A stretch of 64,000 nucleotides of DNA from Anaerolineaceae bacterium (GCA_020634115.1 JACKCH010000010.1:620001-684000), one strand, 5' to 3'; positions 42,464 through 51,671 are shown, counted from the stretch's first letter. Notes: generated by a model from the sequence alone, not told the origin. A program made the numbers and translations.

Positions 42464-43954
42464 TTACGCGGACGAAGGCATCAGCCGCACTCGCACCCGG
42501 TTGAAGAGCTTCACAAGCCCGGCGATTTCAGACTCCGAGAACGCGTGGAGAAGCCAGACCATTATCAGGTATACCGTCGCACTGATCCCAATGTTGACGA
42601 ACATATTGAGGTCGCGCAGAAAAAAGACCACCACACCCATGACCGCCGCCGAAATAGCTAACCGGGACATTTTCTTGAAGTTCAGCCCCGGCCCGAATGT
42701 GCGCCGGAACAGGATGTAGAACAGGGATGCGCCGAAGATTTCTGTTACCAGGGTCGCAAAGGACGCACCGACGATGCCAAAGGGCGCGATCAGGATAAAA
42801 CTGATGGTGATAACGACCAACCCTTCCCCTACAAAAATCCGCGCCGCGCTGGATTCCTTCTTGATGGTCGTGGCGAGATTCCCCGAAAACGAGGTATAGA
42901 TATGTAAGGGTGTATACCAGATGAGAATAGCAAAGGCGATGCTGGCCGGGTAGTAGTTCGGGTAAAGGAAGGTAATCAGCTGATCGGAAAGCAGCATTCC
43001 GCCCACCGCGATTGGCAACCCCACAAAAGCCAGGGCCTTCACCGAGCGGTAATACCAGGGGCGGATGCTATCTGGGTTAGTCTCATGCTCGCGGGATAAA
43101 GATGGCAGAATCGCCCGGTTAAAGGCGTACACCAGCATGGAAGCCGTGAGCATGAAAGTATAGGCCGCGCTGTACCAGCCGATTTGCTGGTCGGAGTACC
43201 CAAACTTGCTCAGAAAGATGTTGTCGGACTGGAAGGCAAAAGATAGTGAGAGCTGATTCATCGCAAAAGGAAGCCCGCCGCGCAGCAGCATCCTCCATAG
43301 GAACATTTTGATCTTGAAAGGCGGCGGTGAAAGCTTGTTTCTGCGGATTACCCAGATGCTCATCACGATCTGGAGTGGAATTGTAATCAGGGCAGCCACG
43401 ACCAGCCAGACAAAATCGCCGCCCATAAACAGGAAAATCGCCCCGGCCCCCATGAAGATGATCTGGGAGATAACAGTAAACATCGCGGTGATGTCCACCC
43501 GTTCATTACCTTCAATGATGCTGATAAGGGGCTGCAAGAGCGCCTGTAAATAGTAGGAGGACGTGTAGAGCCCGACCGCGATCACAATCTCAGTCGGATA
43601 GTTAAACAGAATCGCGCCGATGGTGGTCATGGCTGAGGCAAGTACCGCCAGCCCGAAACGGAGCAGCACGACGTCCCAGAACCATTCCGAGGCGCGTTCC
43701 CGGTTCCGGGCGATTTCACGGGTGTAAAATTGCGAGATGCCCAGGTCGCCCAACACCGCAAACAACGTCGCCCAGGAAATCACAATCTGGTACCGCCCGT
43801 AGCTGCTATCCCCCAGGTGGTTGATAACCAGCACATTAAAGAGAAAGCCAATGAATTTCAGTGCGAGCTGAGATGCCATCCCAAAAGCGGTATTTCGCGC
43901 AATAATTCGCCCAACATTCCGTTCGGGTTGAGCTGGCACATTTGTATTATCCAC
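42464..43954 (-). CDS. Polysaccharide flippase (Wzx/MATE-like) membrane protein
   Basis: The 496-residue protein has about 12-14 hydrophobic helices and the N-terminal pattern NTAFGMASQLALKFIGFLFNVLVINHLG typical of oligosaccharide flippases that move lipid-linked sugar units outward across the membrane. The start is GTG 43954 with GGAGG 6 nt upstream. The dTDP-glucose 4,6-dehydratase gene nearby and the GT39 genes elsewhere fit a surface-polysaccharide role. No polymerase (Wzy) is adjacent. Confidence 0.82.
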   Translation of the reverse strand: MDNTNVPAQPERNVGRIIARNTAFGMASQLALKFIGFLFNVLVINHLGDSSYGRYQIVISWATLFAVLGDLGISQFYTREIARNRERASEWFWDVVLLRFGLAVLASAMTTIGAILFNYPTEIVIAVGLYTSSYYLQALLQPLISIIEGNERVDITAMFTVISQIIFMGAGAIFLFMGGDFVWLVVAALITIPLQIVMSIWVIRRNKLSPPPFKIKMFLWRMLLRGGLPFAMNQLSLSFAFQSDNIFLSKFGYSDQQIGWYSAAYTFMLTASMLVYAFNRAILPSLSREHETNPDSIRPWYYRSVKALAFVGLPIAVGGMLLSDQLITFLYPNYYPASIAFAILIWYTPLHIYTSFSGNLATTIKKESSAARIFVGEGLVVITISFILIAPFGIVGASFATLVTEIFGASLFYILFRRTFGPGLNFKKMSRLAISAAVMGVVVFFLRDLNMFVNIGISATVYLIMVWLLHAFSESEIAGLVKLFNRVRVRLMPSSA

Positions 43955-44099
43955 GAAATTCCTCCAACACCGCCTTAGACAGGCGTGGTATCGCTCTAAA
44001 CTGGTTCATTATGCCAGAAAAGACTAAAAAGTACCTTGCAATTTCTTACAATTGCTTACGGTACGGATGTATCGTGCATTCGAATAGGATGACCCAACC

Positions 44100-44128
44100 T
44101 TGACCTGTGTCTGCCCTGGTTATATAAT
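44100..44128 (+). promoter_or_regulatory. Near-consensus promoter for rpmF
   Basis: TTGACC (44100-44105) and TATAAT (44123-44128) are 17 bp apart, 74 bp upstream of the rpmF start. Expected transcription start is near 44135. Confidence 0.8.
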
Positions 44129-44201
44129 GCCTTTTGCCCGGTTAGCGTTGATCTGGGCATGTATTTTTTAGTTGACTTGAAATGTTCAGGAGAACAAGCC
44201 C

Positions 44202-44387
44202 GTGGGTCCGCTGCCAAAACGGAAAGTATCTCGCACCCGCCGGAATAAGCGTCGCGCACATGATAGCCTGTCGCTTCATCATTTGGTGGCGTGTGGATCG
44301 TGTGGTGAATATCATGTTTCGCACCGTGTTTGCCCCAACTGTGGCGCATACAACGGCGAAACGGTGATTGACGTTGACGACGAATAA
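44202..44387 (+). CDS. rpmF: 50S ribosomal protein L32 (bL32)
   Basis: The 61-residue protein begins at GTG 44202, with AGGAGA about 9 nt upstream. MGPLPKRKVSRTRRNKRR and HDSLSLHHL match bL32, and two CxxC pairs (CGSCGEYHVSHRVCPNCG) make the zinc-binding form. bL32 sits near the peptide exit region of the large subunit. It has its own strong promoter and terminator here and is not next to a plsX/fab cluster as in many bacteria. An overlapping frame starting at 44182 is spurious. Confidence 0.95.
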   Translation: MGPLPKRKVSRTRRNKRRAHDSLSLHHLVACGSCGEYHVSHRVCPNCGAYNGETVIDVDDE

Positions 44388-44410
44388 AATTGCAATGATG
44401 TACCAGCCTT

Positions 44411-44444
44411 AAAACCGCCGCATTCCGGGGCGGTTTTTGTTTTA
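44411..44444 (+). terminator. Rho-independent terminator of rpmF
   Basis: AAAACCGCC-gcattccgg-GGCGGTTTT followed by TTGTTTTA, 24 bp after the rpmF stop codon. The 9-bp stem and T-run are typical. Confidence 0.9.
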
Positions 44445-44484
44445 TATAACTCGCTGACTGTCTTCCAAAACAGATACCGACACA

Positions 44485-44508
44485 GAAGGGGACTATATTG
44501 TCCCCTTC
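44485..44508. other. Hairpin between rpmF and rfbB
   Basis: GAAGGGGAC-tatatt-GTCCCCTTC is a perfect 9-bp stem 26 bp past the rfbB stop. There is no T-run on either strand, so it may be a 3' mRNA end stabiliser or a repeat-family member rather than an intrinsic terminator. Confidence 0.5.
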
Positions 44509-44533
44509 ATGATTCACGCGGTTCTTGCGGCGT

Positions 44534-45556
44534 TTATTCAGCGGCGGCGAGTCGGGCCTCATACTGCTTCTTATAGAATTCCAGATACTCGCCAGTCTTG
44601 ATCTTGCGCCACCACCACTCGTTAGTCTGATACCAGCGAATTGTCGCTTCAATCGCCGTTTCAAATGTGTACTGCCGTTCCCAACCCAGTGCCCGCAGTT
44701 TGTCGCAGTTCATCGCGTAGCGGCGGTCATGGCCCTCGCGGTCAGGCACATATTTGATGAGGGTATCCGGTTTATCCAGCAGGGAGAGCAGGCGCTTCGT
44801 GACTTCGATATTATGCCGCTGGTCTTCCCCGGCGATGTTGTACGCCTCACCTGATACGCCTTTCATCAGCGCGACTTCAATCCCGCGAGCGTGATCGTCC
44901 ACATACAGCCAGTCCCGCACCTGCATCCCGTCGCCATATACGGGCAGCGGGCGATCATCAATTGCCTCAGTCGTGAAGAACGGGATGATTTTCTCTGGGT
45001 ACTGGTACGGGCCGAAGGTGTTGCTCCCGCGTGTAATCACGGTGTCCATACCATGCGTGACATGGAACGAACGCACCATCAGTTCGCCCCCGGCTTTGCT
45101 GGCGGCATACGGGCTGTTCGGCAGGAAAGGATCATCTTCCTTTGAAAAGCCGCTTTCAATATCCCCGTAGACCTCATCGGTGGAAACCTGTAAAAAGCGC
45201 CCTACACCATGCTGCCGCGATTCGTCCAGCAGGATATACACCCCCACGACATCAGTATGGATGAACGCATCCGGTGCGAGGATACTGCGGTCGACATGGC
45301 TTTCGGCGGCGAAGTTCACCACCGTATCAATCTGATGGGCGTTAAACACCCGGCGCACGGTTTCTCGGTCTGCGATGTCGCCCTGCTCAAAACGATAGTT
45401 GGGTTCATCGGATACCGGCAGCAGATTGTCCATATTTCCAGCATACGTCAATTTATCATAGACGATGATGTTGTACTCTGGGTACTTTTCGACCATATAC
45501 CGGACAAAAGCGCTCCCGATAAAGCCTGCGCCGCCCGTGACCAGGATATTTTTCAT
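44534..45556 (-). CDS. rfbB: dTDP-glucose 4,6-dehydratase
   Basis: The 340-residue enzyme converts dTDP-glucose to dTDP-4-keto-6-deoxyglucose, the entry step to dTDP-rhamnose and other deoxysugars. It shows the NAD motif GGAGFIGSAFVR, the STDEVYG motif with the catalytic Asp-Glu, and SPYAASKAGGE with the Tyr/Lys pair. Length is normal for the family. It is leftward, followed upstream by a HAD phosphatase gene 29 bp away. The other rfb genes (A, C, D) are not in the window. It probably supplies the surface polysaccharide made with the nearby flippase. Confidence 0.92.
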   Translation of the reverse strand: MKNILVTGGAGFIGSAFVRYMVEKYPEYNIIVYDKLTYAGNMDNLLPVSDEPNYRFEQGDIADRETVRRVFNAHQIDTVVNFAAESHVDRSILAPDAFIHTDVVGVYILLDESRQHGVGRFLQVSTDEVYGDIESGFSKEDDPFLPNSPYAASKAGGELMVRSFHVTHGMDTVITRGSNTFGPYQYPEKIIPFFTTEAIDDRPLPVYGDGMQVRDWLYVDDHARGIEVALMKGVSGEAYNIAGEDQRHNIEVTKRLLSLLDKPDTLIKYVPDREGHDRRYAMNCDKLRALGWERQYTFETAIEATIRWYQTNEWWWRKIKTGEYLEFYKKQYEARLAAAE

Positions 45557-45585
45557 GCCGTTCTCGCCTCACTTTTAGAACTTGT

Positions 45586-46467
45586 TCAGGATTTGGACTC
45601 GCTCGCCACTTCGATCTTTTCGGCTGGAGATTGTTCTGCTGCCAGCACAAACCGCTCAATGGCTTCGGCCACGCCGTCCGCATCGTTGCTGGCAACTACA
45701 TAATCCGCCACGTCTTTGACGACTGCCGCCGCATTTCCCACCGCCACACCAATGCCCGCTAATTGCAGCATTTCCACATCATTCTCTGCATCGCCAATCG
45801 CCATCACCGCGCTTGTAGGAACTTTCATGTCCTTCAGCATCGTTTTCAGCGCGGTGGCTTTGGAAACCGCCGGGGGCAGGATTTCCAGCACGCCGGTAAT
45901 CCCCGAATCCATCATCCGCGCCGCGCCGTCCACCTGCATACTAAGCTGCCAGCGCAGCGCCTTCACCCGACGCGGGTCGTTATCCGTGACCGCCAGTAGC
46001 TTGTTCACCGGCACGGAATCCAGGACATTCTGCAGTCCGTTCACGACTTCCGGCACGGGTTCACCATACTTGCTGTTCAGGGTGGCAATCCATCCTGTGA
46101 TGGTACGCACCAGCAGGCGATTTCCACAGTACAGGACGATGTTATAACCGCGATCTTCGGCAAACGTAATCACCTGTCGTGCTAACGCCGGACTGAACGT
46201 TTGCTGGTGGAGTAGAGTGCCTTCAGCATCGTAGATCACCGTGCCCTGGGTATAAATGCCGGGCAGTTTCAGCCCCAGTTTATCCGTCAGTTTACGCCCT
46301 GAAGCCGCCGTTTTGCCGGTTGCCAGGATCACCTGTACGCCCTTTGCAATCGCAGCCTTCAGTGCCTTTTCGGTACGTTCACTGACTTGGTGCTGGCTGT
46401 TGAGCAGTGTCCCATCAAGATCAACCGCGATGACCTGAATCGAGTTAGTGGTGGTTTGTTGAGTCAT
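45586..46467 (-). CDS. HAD-superfamily Cof-type phosphatase
   Basis: The 293-residue protein starts at ATG 46467 behind AAAAGG; the longer upstream frame is not supported. The HAD motifs are VDLDGTLLNS (nucleophile Asp and acid Asp), ILATGK, a Lys before the last motif (SKATALKTML) and AIGDAENDVEML. The large C2b cap domain marks the Cof/YidA group, which hydrolyse small sugar phosphates and cofactors. It precedes rfbB on the same strand with 29 bp between them, so it may act on a nucleotide-sugar pathway intermediate. Confidence 0.85.
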   Translation of the reverse strand: MTQQTTTNSIQVIAVDLDGTLLNSQHQVSERTEKALKAAIAKGVQVILATGKTAASGRKLTDKLGLKLPGIYTQGTVIYDAEGTLLHQQTFSPALARQVITFAEDRGYNIVLYCGNRLLVRTITGWIATLNSKYGEPVPEVVNGLQNVLDSVPVNKLLAVTDNDPRRVKALRWQLSMQVDGAARMMDSGITGVLEILPPAVSKATALKTMLKDMKVPTSAVMAIGDAENDVEMLQLAGIGVAVGNAAAVVKDVADYVVASNDADGVAEAIERFVLAAEQSPAEKIEVASESKS

Positions 46468-46612
46468 GCTACCTTTTCTTATCAGACTTAACCTTGCGAA
46501 TGACTTAAAAGAATCCCGACGGATTGCCAAACATAACGGAATCCGCCAGATACAGCATAGCACAGCGAGCAGATGTCTACCCGACTACTGCCCGTCGCAT
46601 ATCCTAGCATGA

Positions 46613-47410
46613 TTACTGATTATCGGGAAGGCGTTCGTTATCCGGGGCGCAGGGGATGACCCGGTCAAAATCGGTGTGGAAGATATAGTCCTGGTCGCGG
46701 GCGGTCAACACAATACGGTAGCCATCTACCACCAGCGGGGTATAGGTTTCGCCGGGTTGTGGACAGCCCAGGCTGGTATCCGACCAGGTAAAAGGCTCAA
46801 CATCGGTCACATCAATGCGTAGGGTAGGCAGGTCGAGCGCGGTCCCCAAGCGGCGCTGCGCCAGCAGGACGAGTTCTGATGCCACCGGGTCAATATCCAG
46901 CAGCGATTGGGTTTCCCCCAGTACCGTCCCCGCCTGTTCACAGCGCCGGAAGGTGGAGTCGGTGTCCGTATGATATTCGTAAGGGGTATTCTCCACCAGG
47001 AAAACGATGCGATAACCAGGAATGGTCACGTCCGTACTGCCGGGAATAGCGATTTCTCCGCAACCTAAATCAACCGTTGCCCAGTCTGCTGCTTCAACCA
47101 GATGAAGCTGTACCGTGTCCCGGCTGATACCCAGTTCCTGAGTCAGATCATCCAGCGTGCGAGAAATCAGGCGTTGGGCGGCGGCAGGAATCACAACAGC
47201 AGGGTTATCCGGCTGTGAGGTAGGAATATCCGCTGGGCCGGGTAACACGGGACTGGTCGCAGTGGGTGGTGCCGGTATTGGCGTATCCGTCAGCACAGCC
47301 CGCAACAGTGTGGGGGTTGGCACAGTGGTGACATCCCCGGCAGCGGGAGCGCAGGCGCTAAACAGGGAAATTGCCGCCAACATGACCGGCAGCAGGCCGG
47401 TCAGGGACAC
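46613..47410 (-). CDS. Putative lipoprotein with two related domains
   Basis: The 265-residue protein is taken from GTG 47410, 4 bp after the stop of the DUF167 gene; an in-frame ATG lies 9 codons later. A short hydrophobic leader ends in SLFSAC, giving a lipid-attachable Cys. After a Pro/Thr-rich linker come two related domains of about 65 residues: VDLGCGEIAIPG ... GYRIVFLVENTPYEYHTD and SDTSLGCPQPGETYT ... GYRIVLTARDQDYIFHTD. The internal repeat suggests duplication. Its function is unknown. A longer frame starting at 47629 would overlap the DUF167 gene and is rejected. Confidence 0.65.
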   Translation of the reverse strand: MSLTGLLPVMLAAISLFSACAPAAGDVTTVPTPTLLRAVLTDTPIPAPPTATSPVLPGPADIPTSQPDNPAVVIPAAAQRLISRTLDDLTQELGISRDTVQLHLVEAADWATVDLGCGEIAIPGSTDVTIPGYRIVFLVENTPYEYHTDTDSTFRRCEQAGTVLGETQSLLDIDPVASELVLLAQRRLGTALDLPTLRIDVTDVEPFTWSDTSLGCPQPGETYTPLVVDGYRIVLTARDQDYIFHTDFDRVIPCAPDNERLPDNQ

Positions 47411-47414
47411 AAAT

Positions 47415-47738
47415 CTATTCCGTACCCGAAATGCTGCCGAATTTTTCCTCTGCCTGGGCAGTTGTAATGCCGATAACGCTGATAATTTTTTCGCGTCCAT
47501 TTTCCCCGGCGACAATCTCAATATTTTTGACCGGTACGCCCAGGTGTCCCGCCAGGAATTCACGGAGTTCCTGGTTCGCTGCCGGGTCGCCCGCCGGAGA
47601 TGCTTGCAGCCGTACCTTGAGTGAGCCATCTTCCTGAACCCCCACGAACTCGGTGGTGGCAGCGCGGGTCACAACCCGGACGGTAAAGGCGGCTCCCCCG
47701 GTCGCGTCGGTGATCTCGAACTTTCGGTTCTGTGACAT
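47415..47738 (-). CDS. DUF167 (YggU-type) family protein
   Basis: The 107-residue protein starts at ATG 47738. Its core KVRLQASPAGDPAANQELREFL, followed by a lysine- and glycine-containing strand with GREKIISVIGI, is the DUF167 pattern; the N-terminal 20 residues are an extension. The family is small and cytoplasmic, of unknown function. It overlaps no other gene once the lipoprotein start is set at 47410, and the 4-bp gap suggests the two are co-translated. Confidence 0.72.
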   Translation of the reverse strand: MSQNRKFEITDATGGAAFTVRVVTRAATTEFVGVQEDGSLKVRLQASPAGDPAANQELREFLAGHLGVPVKNIEIVAGENGREKIISVIGITTAQAEEKFGSISGTE

Positions 47739-48008
47739 AATCTGACTAACCTTTCTAGGCGTTTGTGTGCTGATTTGGATGACTATCCAGACTTTGTTGA
47801 CCGGAACAGGCAAAATGACACACTGTTCCGTAAAAACGCTCTTCCAAGTATGCAAGTTCTAAATCATTATAGCTTACTGTCGGCTTCACACAAACAATAT
47901 CCACAATTTTAGGGACTTTTTCACGCACGCATGAGTGAATCCAGGATGGATAAGAGACTCGTGCCGTATCGAACGTAAACGACTATCACCTGTTTCCTGG
48001 CTACAATC

Positions 48009-49622
48009 CTACTTCAACGGCAGGAAATACTGGGCGTCCCATATCCGCTCGATTGGGGCGGGTGTATCCGTCGTCGCCCGTACATCCAGGGTATAGGGTT
48101 GAAAATGGCAGTCGCTCACATCATCATCATAGGCGGTGTTGAGGATAATCAGGTAGGTATATCCAGTGCTGCCGATGGCAACCACGCCATCACGCCCCAG
48201 ATATGAAGAGGCCGCCTGGTCATGTTTAATCGTCACCGCCCACATCTCGAGCATTCCTGAGGTGTCATTCGCCAAGTGCACGCGGTATGTCCCGGGTGGG
48301 AGAGTAAGAGCCACGTAATTGGCTCCGAGTTCCTGCACCCCGTTGAAGTCCCACTGCCTTGCCGCTGTAATGCGGTCTTCCAGCCACACTGTCGCCCCGC
48401 CGAAGTCCGGTGCGAATTTGTAGTCCCGCACCAGGTTCTGGATACGATACCGGGCGACTGCCGCCGGAATGGTGTCACCGTGTTCACTTAAGGTTTTTGC
48501 CAGCGCATCAAATCCCTCGTCGGCGGCGATACGCTCCCATAAACGCTGGATAATCCCGCTACCATACACATCCACCAGCGATTGCATGAACATCCAGTCT
48601 CCATACATCAACTGGCTGTATTCCGGGTTCGCTGTACCGAGACACAGTTCCGGGTACTCGTAATTGAATTCGACGTAAACGGTGGCGTCTTCTTCTTTCG
48701 GGAAGGTAATGGTTTCCATCCAGGTTGATGTCGCCTCGTGATACCACAGAAACTGGTCGCCCAGGTCATATCCATGCTGGATGGCGTGGTGGAATTCGTG
48801 GGCTGCCGTCGCCCGCATCAGCGTGATCGGGTCACGGTCTGCCTGGCTGGATTCTGAGAAGTCATTTTCGATGCGCATAACACTGCTGACCGCATATTGC
48901 TCAACCGCTGTGGTATTGGGATTGTCACCCGCATCGCCAATGCCTTTGGTTGTCCCTAACGGGCCGTATCCCTCGGCGTCCATCAAGTCCATAACGTAAA
49001 CGTCGAGGCGACTGTTCCCGCCGTTGTCACCATCGTTCGGCGGGGCAGGCCATCCAATCCGGTCAATCTGAATCTGCCAGATTTCCTCCATCGTGTCGGC
49101 CACCGCCTGAGCGTAGTCAATCGTGGTGGAGTCGTTTCCTTCCAATGTGAAGTGTATCCGAAAATGGTCAGTATCAATGATGCGCTCTGGGCCACTGAAG
49201 GCCACTTTGTTGAGTGCCTTCAATTGGCGCAGCACCGTTTCGTCCCCGGTTTCGATGGTGAGTTCATATGCTCCGCTATCGTCAAACGAATAGCGCCGGA
49301 TGGTGATGGTGTATTCGCCCGTTGTCACCGCTGTATACCCGAGCGCCGGGTCAAGTGAAAAGGCGTTGCGGTCATCGTTATAACTGACGGTTTTGCCGTT
49401 CGGGTCATTGAGTGTGAGGACTGTGTCGAAATAGCTATCGGCAGCATCCGCGCGGATGACCACCGACTCGCCGGCTGCAAGGGTGAATGTGTAGGTCGCT
49501 TCCGGCCTGGAATCATCCAGACTACCGCTGAAGTGCTGCGTCTGAGCATAAACCGTGCCGGTGAACAGGATCACACTGAGGATTGCCAGGGTCGTAAGCC
49601 GGAAAAACGGATGGAGGGACAT
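48009..49622 (-). CDS. Secreted zinc metallopeptidase with N-terminal pre-peptidase-like domain
   Basis: The 537-residue protein has a signal peptide (FRLTTLAILSVILFTGTVYAQ) and, at about 30-130, a PPC-type beta domain (FTLAAGESVVIRADAADSYFDTVL). The peptidase region contains TAAHEFHHAIQHGYD (about 277), an HExxH-like HEFHH zinc site in an extended helix, and a downstream Glu (WYHEATSTWMET). It resembles the MXAN_6640-type family of putative metalloproteases. AGGA precedes the ATG. It is probably an exported, possibly self-processing peptidase. Confidence 0.8.
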   Translation of the reverse strand: MSLHPFFRLTTLAILSVILFTGTVYAQTQHFSGSLDDSRPEATYTFTLAAGESVVIRADAADSYFDTVLTLNDPNGKTVSYNDDRNAFSLDPALGYTAVTTGEYTITIRRYSFDDSGAYELTIETGDETVLRQLKALNKVAFSGPERIIDTDHFRIHFTLEGNDSTTIDYAQAVADTMEEIWQIQIDRIGWPAPPNDGDNGGNSRLDVYVMDLMDAEGYGPLGTTKGIGDAGDNPNTTAVEQYAVSSVMRIENDFSESSQADRDPITLMRATAAHEFHHAIQHGYDLGDQFLWYHEATSTWMETITFPKEEDATVYVEFNYEYPELCLGTANPEYSQLMYGDWMFMQSLVDVYGSGIIQRLWERIAADEGFDALAKTLSEHGDTIPAAVARYRIQNLVRDYKFAPDFGGATVWLEDRITAARQWDFNGVQELGANYVALTLPPGTYRVHLANDTSGMLEMWAVTIKHDQAASSYLGRDGVVAIGSTGYTYLIILNTAYDDDVSDCHFQPYTLDVRATTDTPAPIERIWDAQYFLPLK

Positions 49623-49822
49623 GGATTTTCCTGTGTATTCAAGGGTATTACGCTTAGAACCAGCATAGCATCAGGCAAGTGAAATGAGCAAGCCGGGCAG
49701 CCTACGATAATCCAACTCTGGCATTGGCGCAGCATTCCGTTTATACTGGTCAACATGATTTATTACACGCACGAATCACTGTTTGCATTAACTGGCATTT
49801 CGTTTGGTGGGGCGCACCTTAG

Positions 49823-49850
49823 TTCAACGCGCCTGGTGTCCGTGTAATAT
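49823..49850 (+). promoter_or_regulatory. Candidate promoter upstream of the ABC-F attenuator
   Basis: TTCAAC (49823-49828) and TAATAT (49845-49850) are 16 bp apart. A start near 49857 would place the whole hairpin at 49873 inside the transcribed leader. Confidence 0.35.
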
Positions 49851-49872
49851 TTAGCACGTTTTCGTTATATTC

Positions 49873-49907
49873 AACGGCCAGGGGGCGCACCTCTGGCCGT
49901 TTTGATT
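49873..49907 (+). terminator. Terminator-like hairpin in the leader of the ABC-F gene (candidate attenuator)
   Basis: AACGGCCAG-11 nt-CTGGCCGTT followed by TTGATT is a perfect 9-bp stem just upstream of the ABC-F start codon (42 bp away) and downstream of the candidate promoter. The only gene upstream is divergent, so there is nothing on this strand for it to terminate except the leader. ABC-F genes are known to be controlled by ribosome-mediated attenuation. Confidence 0.6.
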
Positions 49908-49949
49908 CGGGGCGTGGTGCGTCTGCTGTCCCTATCGGAGGGAAAAATC

Positions 49950-51599
49950 ATGCACATCATTCAGATTGACCGCCTGACGATCAACCATGCCGGGCGCGAG
50001 ATTTTTCGTGATCTCACCTGGGCGATCAGTGACAAAGAGCGTACCGGGTTGGTTGGGCCGAACGGGGTGGGCAAGTCGTCCCTGCTCAAGGCGCTGGCCG
50101 GGCAGGTCATCCCGGAAAGCGGCGCGATCACCATGCAACGCGGTGTGAGCATCGGCTATCTGCCGCAGGAAGTCCGGCTCACGCCGGGGCGCACGCTGCT
50201 GGAAGAGGCGCTGGTACTGCCACCGGAACTGGAACGGGTTGAGGCGGAACTCGAACGGCTGGAAAACCGGCTGGCCGATCCGTCAGTCTATGGTGACGAG
50301 GGGAAGCTGGCGCGGACTCTACTTCAACAGGAATCTGTACTGGAACGCTACGCGGCGCTGGGCGGCCCGCAGCATGAATCGCGGGTGAAAGACACGCTGG
50401 CGCGGTTGGGCATCACCCCGGCGGACTACGACCTGCCGACGGATACCCTGAGCGGCGGCCAGAAGAAACTGGTCATGCTGGCGCGGCTGTCGGTAGAACT
50501 GCCGACGGTTCTGCTCCTGGATGAACCCGATAACCATCTTGACCTGGATTCCAAGCAGAATTTAGAACGCTTCATCGCGGGGTATCCCGGCGCGGTAGTG
50601 ATCGTCTCGCATGATCGTTACCTGTTGGATGAAGTCGCCACCCAGATCGCCGAACTCGAAAACGGCAGACTCACGGTGTATCCCGGCAACTATACGGCCT
50701 ACGCCAACGAGCGTGAACTGCGTCGCCTGCGCCAACAGCAGGCCTACCTCGCCCAACAGAAGGAAATCACCCGCGTTGAGGAGATGATTCACATCTGGGA
50801 GCAAAAAGCTAAAGCCGACCTGAGCGAACGCCATGCCCGCCAGGCCGCCAGCCGCCGCAAGATGTTGCAACGCATGGAGGATCGCGGCGAGGTTATCGAG
50901 CGGGTGACGGAACGGCGCTTGATGGAAATCGAGTTGGATGGCTGGCGCGGGAGTAACAAGGCGCTGGAACTCAAAAACGTAGCGATGGGCTTTGGCGATG
51001 ATTTGCTGTTCCTGGATGTGAATTTGCTCATCAAACACGGGGAGCGCGTTGGGCTGGTCGGGCCGAATGGTGCGGGCAAGTCGGTGCTGTTCCGGCTGAT
51101 TTTGGGGCAGCTCGAACCGCTGGAAGGCGAAATCAAGATCGGCCCCAGTTCGCAGATTGGTTACTACTCGCAGGAACACCAGACTCTCGCGGCGTGGCTG
51201 GATCGAACCCCACTGGAACTGGTGCGCGACATCAAACCGATGAGCGAGGGGGACGGCGTGGCCTTCCTGCTCAAGTTCCGCTACACCTATGAACAGACAC
51301 GGATGCCGGTTCGCTCCTTCAGCGGTGGAGAACGCAGCCGTTTACAGTTGGCCTGCCTGATGCTCCAGAATCCGAATCTGCTGCTGCTGGACGAGCCGAG
51401 CAACAATCTGGATATTCAGTCGGTGGAAGTGCTGGAAAGCGTGCTGGATGACTTCGAGGGGGCGGTGCTGGCGATTTCGCACGACCGCTACTTCCTCGAC
51501 CGGGTGGCGGATCGCGTGGTGGAACTCGACGACGGCGCGCTCACAGCCTACATCGGCGGGTATACCGACTACCTGGCGGCGCGGAATGGGAGAAGGTAG
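49950..51599 (+). CDS. ABC-F family ATPase (ribosome-associated, translation factor/antibiotic-protection type)
   Basis: The 549-residue protein starts at ATG 49950 with GGAGGG 6 nt upstream. It has two ABC domains without membrane helices: GPNGVGKSS, LSGGQKK and LLLDEPDNHLD, then GPNGAGKSV, FSGGERSRL and LLLDEPSNNLD. The charged linker between them (about 235-335) is the part that reaches into the ribosomal E site in this family. Members help stalled ribosomes or protect against ribosome-binding antibiotics. The leader carries a hairpin that could attenuate transcription. Subtype (housekeeping EttA/YdiF-like or resistance type) is not settled here. Confidence 0.9.
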   Translation: MHIIQIDRLTINHAGREIFRDLTWAISDKERTGLVGPNGVGKSSLLKALAGQVIPESGAITMQRGVSIGYLPQEVRLTPGRTLLEEALVLPPELERVEAELERLENRLADPSVYGDEGKLARTLLQQESVLERYAALGGPQHESRVKDTLARLGITPADYDLPTDTLSGGQKKLVMLARLSVELPTVLLLDEPDNHLDLDSKQNLERFIAGYPGAVVIVSHDRYLLDEVATQIAELENGRLTVYPGNYTAYANERELRRLRQQQAYLAQQKEITRVEEMIHIWEQKAKADLSERHARQAASRRKMLQRMEDRGEVIERVTERRLMEIELDGWRGSNKALELKNVAMGFGDDLLFLDVNLLIKHGERVGLVGPNGAGKSVLFRLILGQLEPLEGEIKIGPSSQIGYYSQEHQTLAAWLDRTPLELVRDIKPMSEGDGVAFLLKFRYTYEQTRMPVRSFSGGERSRLQLACLMLQNPNLLLLDEPSNNLDIQSVEVLESVLDDFEGAVLAISHDRYFLDRVADRVVELDDGALTAYIGGYTDYLAARNGRR

Positions 51600-51641
51600 G
51601 GCTGAACACAGTTCTTACAGCGAACAAGCCACCGATGAGAT

Positions 51642-51671
51642 GGGATGGACAGGTTTTTGCCTATCCATCCC
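51642..51671. terminator. Hairpin between convergent genes, overlapping a stop codon
   Basis: GGGATGGACAGG-tttttg-CCTATCCATCCC is a 12-bp stem with one mismatch. It covers the stop codon of the leftward gene at 51661 and lies 42 bp past the ABC-F stop. It can serve both strands, but there is no T-run on either side. Confidence 0.5.

Larger units (their letters stand above)
49623..49949. other. Leader region of the ABC-F gene
   Basis: This divergent gap of 327 bp holds a candidate promoter (49823-49850), a terminator-like hairpin (49873-49907) and the ribosome site GGAGGG before ATG 49950. The left part (49623-49810) holds nothing recognisable. Confidence 0.5.

Noticed and set aside
44182..44367. 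Overlapping frame at the rpmF locus
   Set aside because: The L32 frame at 44202 has all family features and a ribosome site, while this frame is only a shadow.
47411..47629. Longer start for the lipoprotein gene
   Set aside because: It would overlap the DUF167 gene over most of its length and lacks a signal peptide at its start; GTG 47410 follows the DUF167 stop directly.
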